A stretch of 64,000 nt of DNA from Burkholderiales bacterium (GTDB taxonomy: Bacteria; Pseudomonadota; Gammaproteobacteria; Burkholderiales; Burkholderiaceae_E), in the NCBI GenBank assembly GCA_026399875.1, contig JAPLQF010000022.1, positions 1 to 64,000 of the forward strand, given 5' to 3'. Under the pieces are notes generated by a model, which worked only from the letters and a program-made list of their open reading frames with translations, did not search any database and was not told where the DNA came from. Of the stretch, positions 17,209 through 26,321 are shown in pieces; within the stretch, counting starts at the first letter, position 1, and each line of letters starts with the position of its first letter. The position numbers and the translations under genes are program-made.

Positions 17209-18290
17209 ACCTGATTGCCCCTGATGCTTCGGTATCGGCTTCCAGTTTGCCTCGGGTGTTCAGCGTGGCACCCATGATGGACTGGACCGACAGGCATTGC
17301 CGCTTCTTTCACCGGCAACTGTCGCGTCATGCCCGGCTCTATTCTGAGATGGTGACGACCGGTGCCATCTTGAACGGCGACCGGCAGCGTCTGCTCGGTT
17401 TTGATCCGACCGAGCAGCCGGTGGCCCTTCAGCTTGGCGGCAGCGAGCCCGACGACCTGGCGCGCAGCGCGCGCATCGGCGAGCAATACGGCTATGACGA
17501 GATCAACCTCAACTGCGGCTGCCCGAGCGAACGCGTGCAACGCGGTGCTTTCGGCGCCTGTCTGATGCGTGAGCCGGCGCTGGTTGCCGATTGCGTGAAG
17601 GCGATGCAGGACGCGGTGTCGGTGCCGGTGACCGTCAAGCACCGGATCGGACTCGGCCGCGAGGAGCCTTATGCCTTTGTGCGCGACTTCGTCGGCGCCC
17701 TGCAATCGGTCGGCATCCGGATGTTCATCGTGCATGCCCGCAACGCCTGGCTTGAGGGCCTCAGTCCCAAGGACAACCGCGAGGTGCCCCCCCTGCGCTA
17801 TGCCGTGGTCCATCAGCTCAAGGCCGATTTTCCGGATGCCGGCTTCCTGCTCAATGGAGGTCTCGATTCGATCGGCAGCGCCCTGCAGCACGGCGCAGGC
17901 CTCGATGGCGTGATGCTGGGCCGTGCTGCCTATCACGACCCCTGGCTGCTGGCCGAGGTCGATCGATGCATCTATGGCGATGACACCCGGCCGCTTGTTC
18001 GCGCCGAGGTGGTGGTTGCCATGGCCGACTATGCTCAGCGGCAGATTGCCGAAGGCGTGCCGCTGCGTTCGATCGTGCGCCATATGCTGGGGCTGTATCA
18101 CGGCCGACCAGGCGCGCGCGCCTGGCGGCGCACGCTGAGCGATGCCCGTCTGCTTGCCGATGCCGATGCAGGCTTGCTGATGCAGGCAATGCGGGAGGTT
18201 GAGAGGGCGGGCGCGGGCGGATCCGATCAGCCGCCAGCGCTGCCAGTGCCGTCGGCGGATGCCGGCGTCTCAGAAGCCGATTCCAGGTAA
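17205..18290 (+). CDS. dusA: tRNA-dihydrouridine(20/20a) synthase DusA
   Basis: About 361 residues. This flavoenzyme reduces U20/U20a in tRNA D-loops. The N-terminal VFSVAPMMDWTDRHCRFF and SEMVTTGAI are DusA-specific. The catalytic Cys sits in NLNCGCPSERV, and FMN-binding motifs HARNAWLEGLSPKDNRE and LNGGLDS follow. No ATG precedes the conserved N-terminus within reach. TTG at 17205, overlapping the previous stop and preceded by GGGG, is the best start. The 3' end overlaps the convergent alkB-like gene by 64 bases. Confidence 0.93.
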   Translation: MNLIAPDASVSASSLPRVFSVAPMMDWTDRHCRFFHRQLSRHARLYSEMVTTGAILNGDRQRLLGFDPTEQPVALQLGGSEPDDLARSARIGEQYGYDEINLNCGCPSERVQRGAFGACLMREPALVADCVKAMQDAVSVPVTVKHRIGLGREEPYAFVRDFVGALQSVGIRMFIVHARNAWLEGLSPKDNREVPPLRYAVVHQLKADFPDAGFLLNGGLDSIGSALQHGAGLDGVMLGRAAYHDPWLLAEVDRCIYGDDTRPLVRAEVVVAMADYAQRQIAEGVPLRSIVRHMLGLYHGRPGARAWRRTLSDARLLADADAGLLMQAMREVERAGAGGSDQPPALPVPSADAGVSEADSR

Positions 18291-19369
18291 CGATCGAGGC
18301 GCCTGTCCATCACCGCCCGCCACAGGGGTGGCACCAGTGCGAGCATCACCATTGCCCCATAGCCCGCCGGCATCTGTGGCGCAGCACTCATGCTGCTCAG
18401 GCCGACATAGGGTTTGGCGCCATGGCGGTGATGATCCGAATGTCGCTGCAGATTGAGCAGGAAGGCGTTCACCAGGGCGGTGTTGGCATTCCAGGAGTGG
18501 CGCGGCTCGACCGCTTCGTAGCGTCCGTCGGCCTGCCGCTTGCGCTGCAGCCCGTAATGCTCGATGTAATTGATGATTTCGAGTTCGAGGATGGCGACTG
18601 CCGAGGTCACCAACCAGAATGTCACCGCGTCGATACCCAGGGTCAGCCCGATGGCAATTGCCAGAACCAGGCTGACCGCGATCCAGGCCAGGGCCTCGTT
18701 GCCCGCAATCCGACGCAGTCGTGATGCAGGGTCGGTCGCCGGATGCTGTCGCGACATCCGCGTTGATTCGATTGCCAAAGCATGTCCGAAGGTCGAGATG
18801 ACCGATCGCGGCACGAAGTGCCAGAGCCCTTCGCCTCGCTGCGCGCTTGCGCCGTCCTCGGGTGTGGCAACCCGAAGATGGTGGCCCCGGACATGCTCCA
18901 CCTTGAAAACACCATAGCCGACAGACGACAGCAGCAGTCCGCCGATGAGGCGCTGCAGTCGGGTCGAGCGATGGATCAGTTCATGCCCGACATTGATTGC
19001 GACGATGCCGCCTGTTGCGCCGGCCGATGCTGCCAGGGCCCACCATGTCGGGCCTTCGATGGCGACGCTCGCCTGGCAGCTGGCAAAGAGAACCGCCAAC
19101 CAGGCTGGCAGACAGGCCATCGGCAGCAGGGTATTCAAGAGATGCGGCGAGCCACTTTGCGCCGGGCTCGGGTCATTTCCAACGAAGGCGTCAAGAAGCG
19201 GCAATACCAGGTGGATCGACAGCAGCGGCGCCAGTGCGATCCAGAACATGCCGCCATATTCAAGCGGCAATGATGCCGGCGGCCACATCATCAGAGACCA
19301 GACGGTCAGCGCCAGGCCGGCGGGCAGCAGCAGCACCGCCAGAAAGCGCCATTGCGGTGACCCGCTCAT
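18227..19369 (-). CDS. alkB: AlkB-type alkane 1-monooxygenase / membrane di-iron hydroxylase
   Basis: 380-residue integral-membrane protein of the AlkB-XylM-desaturase superfamily. The eight-histidine di-iron motifs are present in order: GHELIH, EHVRGHHLRVAT (HxxxHH) and LQRHSDHHRH (HxxHH), plus NYIEHYGLQR, the signature that separates alkane hydroxylases from fatty acid desaturases. AlkB oxidises n-alkanes to 1-alkanols and needs rubredoxin and its reductase, which are not in the window. The start at 19369 overlaps the stop of DUF2069 as ATGA, an unusual partner. Specificity for alkanes is inferred. Confidence 0.88.
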   Translation of the reverse strand: MSGSPQWRFLAVLLLPAGLALTVWSLMMWPPASLPLEYGGMFWIALAPLLSIHLVLPLLDAFVGNDPSPAQSGSPHLLNTLLPMACLPAWLAVLFASCQASVAIEGPTWWALAASAGATGGIVAINVGHELIHRSTRLQRLIGGLLLSSVGYGVFKVEHVRGHHLRVATPEDGASAQRGEGLWHFVPRSVISTFGHALAIESTRMSRQHPATDPASRLRRIAGNEALAWIAVSLVLAIAIGLTLGIDAVTFWLVTSAVAILELEIINYIEHYGLQRKRQADGRYEAVEPRHSWNANTALVNAFLLNLQRHSDHHRHGAKPYVGLSSMSAAPQMPAGYGAMVMLALVPPLWRAVMDRRLDRYLESASETPASADGTGSAGG

Positions 19370-19722
19370 GGCGCCTTGCCGGATCGCGCGGCCATGACAT
19401 ACGCAATGATCGTGCCCCAGGTCAGGGTCGACAGCGCGACTTCCGCCCAGCCAAGCGCTCGTCCGACTGATGAGGCATCGGTCATGCCACGCACCACGCC
19501 CTCGCACAGATAGACCAGGATCAGCATCGACCACCATTGATAGGTACGAACATTGCCGCGGGCAAAAGCGGGCAGGGCGAGCACCAGCGGCAGCGCCTTG
19601 AGCGCGAGCATCGACCCGCCCGCGCGAGCCGGCGCCAGCCAGAGTTCCCAGGCCAGCATCAGTGCAGCCAGGGCGCCTGCGCAGGCGAGCGCAAGGCCTC
19701 GCAGTCGATCGGATCGGGTCAT
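19366..19722 (-). CDS. DUF2069 family small membrane protein
   Basis: 118 residues with about four hydrophobic segments, including LRGLALACAGALAALMLAW, LKALPLVLALPAF and WWSMLILVYLCEGVVRGM. The compact four-helix layout with YQWWSMLILVYLCEG is characteristic of DUF2069, a family of unknown function. It is divergent from yihY with 22 bp between starts, and its stop overlaps the alkB-like gene. Confidence 0.85.
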   Translation of the reverse strand: MTRSDRLRGLALACAGALAALMLAWELWLAPARAGGSMLALKALPLVLALPAFARGNVRTYQWWSMLILVYLCEGVVRGMTDASSVGRALGWAEVALSTLTWGTIIAYVMAARSGKAP

Positions 19723-19744
19723 CGCGCGAAGGTATCATGGACAG

Positions 19745-20983
19745 ATGCACGAATTCATCGCCAACCTGCGGATGCTGCTGAGGGCGATGCGGCATCAGGC
19801 GTTCGAGCTCAAACTGCAGCAAACCGCAAGCAGTCTGACCCTTCTCACGCTGGGAGCAATCGTGCCGATCGCTGCGGTGGGTCTGATGCTGATCACCGCC
19901 TTGCCGGCCTTCGAATCGATGCGCATCGACATCGAGCGCTTTTTGGCCACGAATCTCTTCTTGCCGTCATTCAGCGCGACCATCATCCGCTACCTGAACC
20001 AGTTTCTGGCGGCCGCCGACAAGCTCTCTGCAATCGGGACGGTGGCCTTTTGCGCCACCGCGATCACGTCGATGCTCACCATCGACAGGACGCTCAACCA
20101 GATCTGGCGCACGCCCCGTCCACGTCCCCTCGCGCAACGGATGACGCTCTACTGGACACTCCTCACGATTGGTCCGGTGCTGCTCGGCGGCGCGCTTGCA
20201 TTGCAGACGAAGCTGGTCGCAAGGGTTGGTACGGTCACCGGCATCGTCGATGTGCTGAGCGGCTGGCTGCCTGCTGTGCTGGGCATCGGGGCACTGTCGA
20301 TGCTTTACTGGCTTGCGCCGAACGACCGCGTCCGCTGGCGTCATGCCCTGGTCGGGGCGCTGGTCTGCGTCGGGTTGCTCACGTTTCTCAACCTCCTGCT
20401 CGGACTCTATTTCACGCGGTTTCCGAGCTATACCATTGTCTATGGCGCGTTTGCCGCGTTGCCGCTCTTTTTGCTGTGGCTGTTTGCGGTCTGGATGAGC
20501 ATTCTTATAGGCGCACTGGTCGCCGCCAATGTCCGGTTCTGGGGGGATTCTCTTGGCCATCCGCATGGGGTGACACCGTCGGTCGAATTCGAGCGGATGG
20601 TGCGAATCCTGTCGGCGATCGTGCAGGAATCGCCCAGGCCGGTGCCAAGCGAGCGTTTCCGTGCAGAGTTCGACGCAGATGCCAAGGCGGCCGACCGGGT
20701 GGCCGCTTTGCTGGCCTCGCAGGCCTATCTGATGCGGGTCTGGCCGGTTCGGACCGATGGCGGATCGGCCAGTGTCTGGGACGAATACTGGCTTCCTGCA
20801 GCCGGGTTGCCCGACAAGACCCTGCGCCCGTTGTTCGATCGGGTCTGGTCGCTGCAGCCCGGACGAGCAGCCAGCGTTGACTGGCAGTCGACCGGCTTGA
20901 CGATCGATCCTGGCAGCCCGCTGCTCGAGCGGCCCTTGTCCGAGATTTTTGCCTTGCCGCTGACCGGCAACTCGCCGGCCTGA
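19745..20983 (+). CDS. yihY: YihY/BrkB family inner-membrane protein
   Basis: 412 residues. The first 270 or so contain about six membrane segments (LTLLTLGAIVPIAAVGLML, TLLTIGPVLLGGALAL, FLNLLLGLYFTRFPSYTIVYGAFAALPLFLLWLF), with the YGAFAALPLFLLWL signature of the YihY family. A soluble C-terminal tail (about 290-412) resembles a winged-helix-like appendage seen in longer members. The old name ribonuclease BN is a historical misassignment for this family. The molecular role is not known. Confidence 0.9.
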   Translation: MHEFIANLRMLLRAMRHQAFELKLQQTASSLTLLTLGAIVPIAAVGLMLITALPAFESMRIDIERFLATNLFLPSFSATIIRYLNQFLAAADKLSAIGTVAFCATAITSMLTIDRTLNQIWRTPRPRPLAQRMTLYWTLLTIGPVLLGGALALQTKLVARVGTVTGIVDVLSGWLPAVLGIGALSMLYWLAPNDRVRWRHALVGALVCVGLLTFLNLLLGLYFTRFPSYTIVYGAFAALPLFLLWLFAVWMSILIGALVAANVRFWGDSLGHPHGVTPSVEFERMVRILSAIVQESPRPVPSERFRAEFDADAKAADRVAALLASQAYLMRVWPVRTDGGSASVWDEYWLPAAGLPDKTLRPLFDRVWSLQPGRAASVDWQSTGLTIDPGSPLLERPLSEIFALPLTGNSPA

Positions 20984-21007
20984 CGGCCCAACTGATCTGC
21001 CGGACCC

Positions 21008-21832
21008 TCAGACTGTCGGTATTGCCTCATTGGCCGGCAGACGACGCATCCAGTCGGCGAGTGCATCACGGGTCTCGTCAGGCGCTTCGACCATGATCGC
21101 GTGTCCGCACCCCGGAATTCGAACGATCGTGGACGACTGCACCGCGTCGATCAGTGCCTTGGCCGCTTTCGGCGGGGTCATGGCATCGCGTTCGCCCAGC
21201 ACGAACAGAGCCGGGCATTGCAGATGGCTCGCACGATCCAGGCCGCGATCATAGACATTGCAGGCGGTGAAGTCGTTCAGCAGCACGCCCGGTGCCTGGC
21301 GTTGCATCAGCCGCAGATTCTGGTTGTAGACCGAAAACCCCGGGCCCGGCGTGCCTGGTCGATGGGTCAGGCGGGCATGCGACCAGCGGTTGATCATGTC
21401 AAAGGCGGCCTGCTCATTCTGGTCTGCCGCCTGAAGCAAGGCGTCTGCGACCTGCATCGGAAAGGCGGTGCCGAGCAGCGCAATCCCGCTGACCGATTGG
21501 GGCTGCTGGCCAGCCGCTTCAAGTGCAATCAGCGAACCCATGCTGTGGCCGACGATGGCAGCCCGCTGCACGCCCAGGGTGGCAAGCGACCGTAATACCC
21601 AGTGCGCCATTGATTCAATGTCAGTCAGCGGCGGGCCCGCACTGCGGCCGTGTCCAGGCAGGTCGAAGGCCAGCACCGACCAGCCGTGATGCGCCAGCCA
21701 GCGGCTCTGCAGGATCCAGACACTGTGGTCGTGCTGCCCGCCGTGAACGAAGGCAACAACCGGACGCGATGGATCGAATGCACGCCCGCCGGTATAGGCA
21801 TAGCCGCTGTGCCCGTCGAGTTCGAACATCAT
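21008..21832 (-). CDS. Alpha/beta hydrolase
   Basis: 274 residues. The serine nucleophile elbow is GHSMGSL at about residue 96, the oxyanion strand is VVAFVHGGQHDHSVW near residue 28, and the catalytic His is in PGCGHAIMVEAPD near residue 247. The acid is probably Asp in FVLGERDAMTP. These features define the alpha/beta hydrolase fold (esterase, lactonase or C-C hydrolase), but not the substrate. It lies 24 bp downstream of metY on the same strand and may share its transcript. A second ATG one codon inside is equally possible. Confidence 0.9.
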   Translation of the reverse strand: MMFELDGHSGYAYTGGRAFDPSRPVVAFVHGGQHDHSVWILQSRWLAHHGWSVLAFDLPGHGRSAGPPLTDIESMAHWVLRSLATLGVQRAAIVGHSMGSLIALEAAGQQPQSVSGIALLGTAFPMQVADALLQAADQNEQAAFDMINRWSHARLTHRPGTPGPGFSVYNQNLRLMQRQAPGVLLNDFTACNVYDRGLDRASHLQCPALFVLGERDAMTPPKAAKALIDAVQSSTIVRIPGCGHAIMVEAPDETRDALADWMRRLPANEAIPTV

Positions 21833-21856
21833 GGTGCCTGTCTCCCCGAACGCCGC

Positions 21857-23155
21857 TCAGGCGCCTTTGTTTGCAGCGCGAAGGCCGCGCTTGAGATCGC
21901 CGATCAGATCGTCGACGTCTTCCAGTCCGATCGACAGACGCAGCGTCGCTTCACCGATGCCGGCGCAGGCCAGCGCAGCCGCGTCCATCCGGAAATGCGT
22001 CGTCGAGGCCGGATGGATGACCAGCGATTTGGCGTCGCCGACATTGGCCAGGTGCGAGAACAGTTCGAGGCTTTCGACGAAGCGCCGGCCAGCGGCGCGG
22101 TCACCCTTGAGATCAAAGCTGAAGACCGCACCGCAGCCGCGTGGCAACAATCGTCGCGCGAGCGCCTGATCGGGGTGCGAGTCGAGTTCGGGCCAGCCGA
22201 CATGCGCCACCATCGGATGAGCATTCAGGAATTCGACCACCTTTCGGGCATTGTCGACATGCCGCGCCATGCGCAGCGGCAGCGTCTCGATGCCCTGAAG
22301 GATCTGGAATGCGTTCATCGGCGACAGACTCGCGCCGAAGTCGCGCAACCCTTCACGGCGCGCGCGCAGCAAAAAGGGGGCGACGGTCGATTCTTCGGCG
22401 AACACCATGCCGTGAAAGCCTGCATAGGGCTCGGTCAGTTCGGGAAACCGGTTCGAGGCGACCCAGTCGAATTGACCTGAATCGATCAGCACGCCACCAA
22501 TCACCGTGCCGTGCCCGCACAAAAACTTGGTTGCAGAGTGATAGACGAGATCGGCGCCATGCTCGAAAGGGCGCATCAGCCACGGAGTGGTGAAGGTCGA
22601 GTCGACCAGCAGCGGCACCCTATGACCATGGGCGATTTCTGCAACGCGGGGAATATCGAGCACGTCCAGCCCAGGATTGCCGAGGGTCTCACCGAAGAGC
22701 AGACGGGTATTGGGACGAAGCGCGGCGCGCCAGGCGTCGGAATTGCGAGGCTCGACGAAGGTGGTTTCGATGCCGAACCGGGACAGCGTGTAGTGCAGCA
22801 GATTGTGAGAGCCCCCGTAAAGCGCGCTCGAGGCGACGATGTGCGAGCCGGCGCCCGCCAGGGTTGCCACCGCAAGATGCAGTGCGGCCTGGCCGCTCGC
22901 GGTGGCAATCGCTCCGACCCCCTGCTCAAGCGCGGCCATTCTTTCTTCGAGGACCGCCACCGTCGGATTGCTGATGCGTGAATAGACATGACCCGAGCGC
23001 TCCATGTTGAAGAGCGCCGCGGCATGGTCGGAATCGGGAAAGACGAAGGCTGCGCTCAGGTGGATCGGCGTCGCCCGTGCGCCGGTTGCCGGATCGGGTA
23101 CGGCACCGGCATGAATCGCCTGGGTGGCCATGCCTTGAGGATCGCGTTGGGTCAT
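21857..23155 (-). CDS. metY: O-acetylhomoserine sulfhydrylase (MetY type)
   Basis: 432 residues, the length of MetY rather than the shorter MetB/MetC/MetZ. It belongs to the Cys/Met metabolism PLP family, making homocysteine (or methionine) from O-acylhomoserine and sulfide or methanethiol. The PLP lysine lies in YHSATKFLCGHGT, and other family motifs are YSRISNPTVAVLEERMA, LFGETLGNPGLDV and STFTTPWLMRP. The MetY-specific insertion around NRFPELTEPYAGFHGMVF is present. The gene is divergent from the response regulator gene, with 275 bp between. I looked for a SAM-type riboswitch there and saw none. Confidence 0.92.
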   Translation of the reverse strand: MTQRDPQGMATQAIHAGAVPDPATGARATPIHLSAAFVFPDSDHAAALFNMERSGHVYSRISNPTVAVLEERMAALEQGVGAIATASGQAALHLAVATLAGAGSHIVASSALYGGSHNLLHYTLSRFGIETTFVEPRNSDAWRAALRPNTRLLFGETLGNPGLDVLDIPRVAEIAHGHRVPLLVDSTFTTPWLMRPFEHGADLVYHSATKFLCGHGTVIGGVLIDSGQFDWVASNRFPELTEPYAGFHGMVFAEESTVAPFLLRARREGLRDFGASLSPMNAFQILQGIETLPLRMARHVDNARKVVEFLNAHPMVAHVGWPELDSHPDQALARRLLPRGCGAVFSFDLKGDRAAGRRFVESLELFSHLANVGDAKSLVIHPASTTHFRMDAAALACAGIGEATLRLSIGLEDVDDLIGDLKRGLRAANKGA

Positions 23156-23430
23156 GAGAATTCGAGTGAAAGCCGCGGGGTCGAAAGGCCTCGCCGGTGC
23201 CGATTGATCCTAGCATGCAGTCCGGTATGGCTCGAGCAGGAGGACAGGCGCTCCCTGGTTGGCGCCATCCCCACGCGCTGCGCCGCCGACGAATGTCTGC
23301 CCACCGTTGATCCGACCTGTGGTCCTGAGCGTCGCGGCCGACCGACAGACGTCTTCCGCACAAGCTGATGTCAGATCACAATCGCTTCTCTGGCGACTGA
23401 TACCCGCAGCCTGAGGCCTCTGAAGGCACC

Positions 23431-24321
23431 ATGAATCCTAAGCCTCGCTTTACTCTGGCCGTTACTGGTCTCGACCCGAACCAGCTTCGGATGATCGAGA
23501 TCGTCTTTCGCCACAGTGTGCACAACCGCTATGCCTACCGCCTGGCTGTCTCCGAGCACGGTTCGGCCCTGCCTTTGCCTCCTGACGGGGTCACCGCTGC
23601 GGCGATCGATTCGCGCGGTACCGACGCCGCAGACATCCTGCTTGTCGGGCGCAGCCAACATGCTGAAGCTGACCTGCCGGCCTGGTTGACCGCACTGCGC
23701 CGGGGTACTCCGGTCGTCGACGCGCTCGGCCACGATCAGATCGGCAGTGGCCGATACCGTATCGATCTGGGCTGTCTGGCCCGAGATCTGGTGAGCACGC
23801 TCAACCAGGTCGTCGAGGCCGAAGGCTTGCACCATCCGAGTAAACCCGATGCATGCCTGCACCGCGTTGTCGCGTCATGCGATGCGGCCGAGGCTCCAGG
23901 CCAGTGTCCGCGTGTGCTGGTGATTGATGCCGATGCCGATTTTCAGCGCGAACTCTCGCGCAGCTTCTCCGAGATGGGCCTACAGGTCGAGGCAGTGTCC
24001 AGCGGCGTTCAGGCGCTCGAGCGGCTCTTGCACGGTCGGGTCGATTTCGCGACGATCGATATCGGACTGCCCGACACCGATGGCCTGACACTCGCACGGC
24101 AGATTCGCAGTCAGCCGCAATGGCGCGGTTTGCCGATCTTCGCGCTCACCGAGCGTGTGTCTGCGCTCGACGTGATCCGGGGTGCTGCGGCCGGCTGCAG
24201 CGCCTACCTGGCCAAGCCACTCGAACTCGGTGCACTAAGAGCTGCCGTTGCCCGCGAACTTGAGCGGACCATGCCGCGCGCCTCATTGCCGCCGCAATTG
24301 CGCACGATGCAAACGCACTGA
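23431..24321 (+). CDS. Orphan response regulator with uncharacterised N-terminal domain
   Basis: 296 residues. Residues about 161-282 form a receiver domain: acidic pocket in LVIDADAD, phospho-acceptor Asp in FATIDIGLPDTDGL, Thr in FALTERV and the invariant Lys in YLAKPLE. The first 150 residues (FTLAVTGLDPNQLRMIEIVF and so on) look like a degenerate receiver-like or PAS-sized domain without the acidic residues. There is no DNA-binding output domain and no adjacent kinase. It probably works by protein interaction. The downstream CBS gene lies 73 bp further on the same strand. Confidence 0.8.
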   Translation: MNPKPRFTLAVTGLDPNQLRMIEIVFRHSVHNRYAYRLAVSEHGSALPLPPDGVTAAAIDSRGTDAADILLVGRSQHAEADLPAWLTALRRGTPVVDALGHDQIGSGRYRIDLGCLARDLVSTLNQVVEAEGLHHPSKPDACLHRVVASCDAAEAPGQCPRVLVIDADADFQRELSRSFSEMGLQVEAVSSGVQALERLLHGRVDFATIDIGLPDTDGLTLARQIRSQPQWRGLPIFALTERVSALDVIRGAAAGCSAYLAKPLELGALRAAVARELERTMPRASLPPQLRTMQTH

Positions 24322-24394
24322 CGGCCTGTTCGCGGCTTGCCAGCCTGCTGGCGACTCGATAGGATCGAGCAGACCGTCGTGCGAGGAGGCTGCG

Positions 24395-24859
24395 ATGCAA
24401 GTCAGCGAAATCCTGAAAATCAAGGGTAAAACGCTCTTTACTGTCACGCCTGACGAAATGCTGTCCGACGCGGTCATCGTGATGTCCGAACAAGATATCG
24501 GCTCTCTGGTCGTCATGGAGCGAGGACGTCTTGCCGGCATGCTCACCTTTCGCGAAGTCCTCCGGGTGCTGGCGCGCCGGCAGCTGGAACATCGTCACGG
24601 CCCGACCCCGCCAGTCGCCGAGATCGTCGTGCGAGAGGTCATGAATCCCTCGCCGGCACTTGCCTCACCCGAGATGGAGGTCAACGAGTTGCGCTGGCTG
24701 ATGCTCGAGCATCATCAGCGATATCTCCCGGTGATGGATGGCAGCGTACTGATGGGCGTGGTCTCCTTTCACGACGTTGCCAAGGCGGTGCTTGAAGAGC
24801 AGGGTTTCGAGAACCGGATGCTCAAGGCCTACATTCGCGATTGGCCGGCAGACGCCTGA
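24395..24859 (+). CDS. Tandem CBS-domain protein
   Basis: 154 residues with GAGGAGG before the ATG. Two CBS motifs fill the protein. CBS1 at about residues 5-65 includes TPDEMLSDAVIVMSEQDIGSLVVM and RLAGMLTFREVLR. CBS2 at about 80-140 includes VMNPSPALASPEMEVNELRWLM and LMGVVSFHDVAKAVL. Such stand-alone pairs bind adenosine nucleotides and act as energy or ligand sensors. The partner is not evident from the neighbours. Confidence 0.92.
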   Translation: MQVSEILKIKGKTLFTVTPDEMLSDAVIVMSEQDIGSLVVMERGRLAGMLTFREVLRVLARRQLEHRHGPTPPVAEIVVREVMNPSPALASPEMEVNELRWLMLEHHQRYLPVMDGSVLMGVVSFHDVAKAVLEEQGFENRMLKAYIRDWPADA

Positions 24860-24876
24860 ACCCCATCCCGGCCCCC

Positions 24877-24900
24877 TTTCGGCCACATCCCGGGCCGAAA
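24877..24900. terminator. Inverted repeat between convergent genes, possible bidirectional transcript end
   Basis: TTTCGGCC and GGCCGAAA form a perfect 8-bp stem around the loop ACATCCCG, in the 58-bp gap between the convergent CBS and CoA-transferase genes. There is no U-tract on either strand, so it may be a processing or RNA-stability hairpin rather than a classical terminator. Confidence 0.4.
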
Positions 24901-24917
24901 GTGTCTCCGGGAGTCTC

Positions 24918-26102
24918 TTACTCCCCGGCTTTGCCCTGGCCATGCGCAGCCGGAACCCCGACCTCGCCATTGTGCTCACCCAGCAACGGGGCACGATGAC
25001 GCATCGGCGGGCGCACGCCGTCGATGGAGATCGGCAGCCCGACAACCCGCAGGTCGATGCCGGGAAGCTGCTGAAAGATACCGATTGCCTCGGTTTGCGG
25101 CTGCTCCCTGGCCTGCGCGAGATCATTGATCGGCGCGCAGGGCACACCGATTGCCTCAAGCCGCTCGATCCATTCGCTCGTGGGGGCGAGCCGCATGATC
25201 TGCGCCACCAGTCCAACCAGCTCTTCTCGGTTCTCTACCCGCTTTGCGTTGCTCGCATAGCGCGGATCACTTGCCCATTGCGGTTGTCCGAGCTCCCTGG
25301 CGAGCTTGGCAAATAGGCGGTCATTGGCGGCAGCCACGACCACTTCACCGTCACTGGTATCAAAGGCCTGGAAAATCACCAGCCGGGAGCTGCCGCTGCG
25401 ATGACGTTCGGGCTGTTTTCCGGTGATCTGAAAGCTCGCAAAATTGACGTTCAGCCATGCCAGTGCAGTCTCGAACAGTGAGGTGTCGACAACGCCGCCT
25501 TCACCGGTCTTTTCTCGTCGCAGCAGGGCCGCGATACAACCAAGTGCGGTCCACAGACCGGTTCCAAGGTCGAGGATCGACAGGCCGACTCGCGATCCTT
25601 GCACTTCCGGACCGCCGTTGACGCTGAAAATGCCCGAGAACGCCTGCATCATCGGCTCATAGCCCGGATGCAGATGCATCGGTCCCTTGTGACCGTAGGC
25701 CCACAGCGAGCAATAGACCAGGCGTGGATTGAGTGCGCGCAGCGTTGCGGCATCAAGGCCGAGTGCATCCATCGTGCCGGGACGCAGGTTTTGCACGAGC
25801 ACATCGGCGCTGGCAAGGTGATTCTTGAGCCAGGCGATGCCTTCGGGGTCCTTCAGGTCGAGGGTGATGCCGCGCTTGTTGCGGTTGATGGTCTGAAACA
25901 AGGTCGATGTGCCGTTCAGGAAGGGCGGCCCCCAGCCGCGTGCATCGTCGCCGCCCTCGGGTCGCTCGATCTTGATGACGTCGGCGCCAAGGGTGGCAAG
26001 AATCTCGCCGGCATAGGGGCCAGCAAGGTTCTGGGCGATTTCGACCACTTTGATTCCGGCAAGCGGCAAGCCAGTTGCGACATCCTGTTTTCCTGCAATC
26101 AT
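24918..26102 (-). CDS. CaiB/BaiF (family III) CoA-transferase
   Basis: 394 residues. The start at 26102 has GGGAG 9 bases upstream, and the family N-terminus [20 protein letters not shown] follows it closely. Other family III motifs are [34 protein letters not shown] and LVQNLRPG. The catalytic Asp of the family is probably in [15 protein letters not shown] (around residue 168). These enzymes move CoA between carboxylic acids such as carnitine, oxalate or succinate. The donor and acceptor here are unknown. It is divergent from surE. Confidence 0.92.
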   Translation of the reverse strand: MIAGKQDVATGLPLAGIKVVEIAQNLAGPYAGEILATLGADVIKIERPEGGDDARGWGPPFLNGTSTLFQTINRNKRGITLDLKDPEGIAWLKNHLASADVLVQNLRPGTMDALGLDAATLRALNPRLVYCSLWAYGHKGPMHLHPGYEPMMQAFSGIFSVNGGPEVQGSRVGLSILDLGTGLWTALGCIAALLRREKTGEGGVVDTSLFETALAWLNVNFASFQITGKQPERHRSGSSRLVIFQAFDTSDGEVVVAAANDRLFAKLARELGQPQWASDPRYASNAKRVENREELVGLVAQIMRLAPTSEWIERLEAIGVPCAPINDLAQAREQPQTEAIGIFQQLPGIDLRVVGLPISIDGVRPPMRHRAPLLGEHNGEVGVPAAHGQGKAGE

Positions 26103-26321
26103 GCTTTGTCTCCCGGTGTTTTCACCATTGTTTGCCTCGATCTCCAGCGAGGCCAGAGAAAGTTCCGTTTTGAGCCGCCCCGGTGCAGCGGTGGCCGGCC
26201 TGTGTTTCGGGCTACCATCCATGGCAACAGCACGACATCGATGGACCAGGCCTGTGCTGCCTGTGCCATCGACGATGTCGCATCCCGCAACCCGCTCACG
26301 CGGCATCAGTCGCGATCATCC

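Noticed and set aside
19745-20983. Annotation of YihY as ribonuclease BN
   Set aside because: That name rests on a historical misassignment; the protein is a polytopic membrane protein without nuclease motifs.
23156-23430. A SAM-type riboswitch upstream of metY
   Set aside because: I looked for SAM-II-like and SAM-I-like core sequences on the minus strand and recognised none; only ordinary GC-rich spacer is seen.
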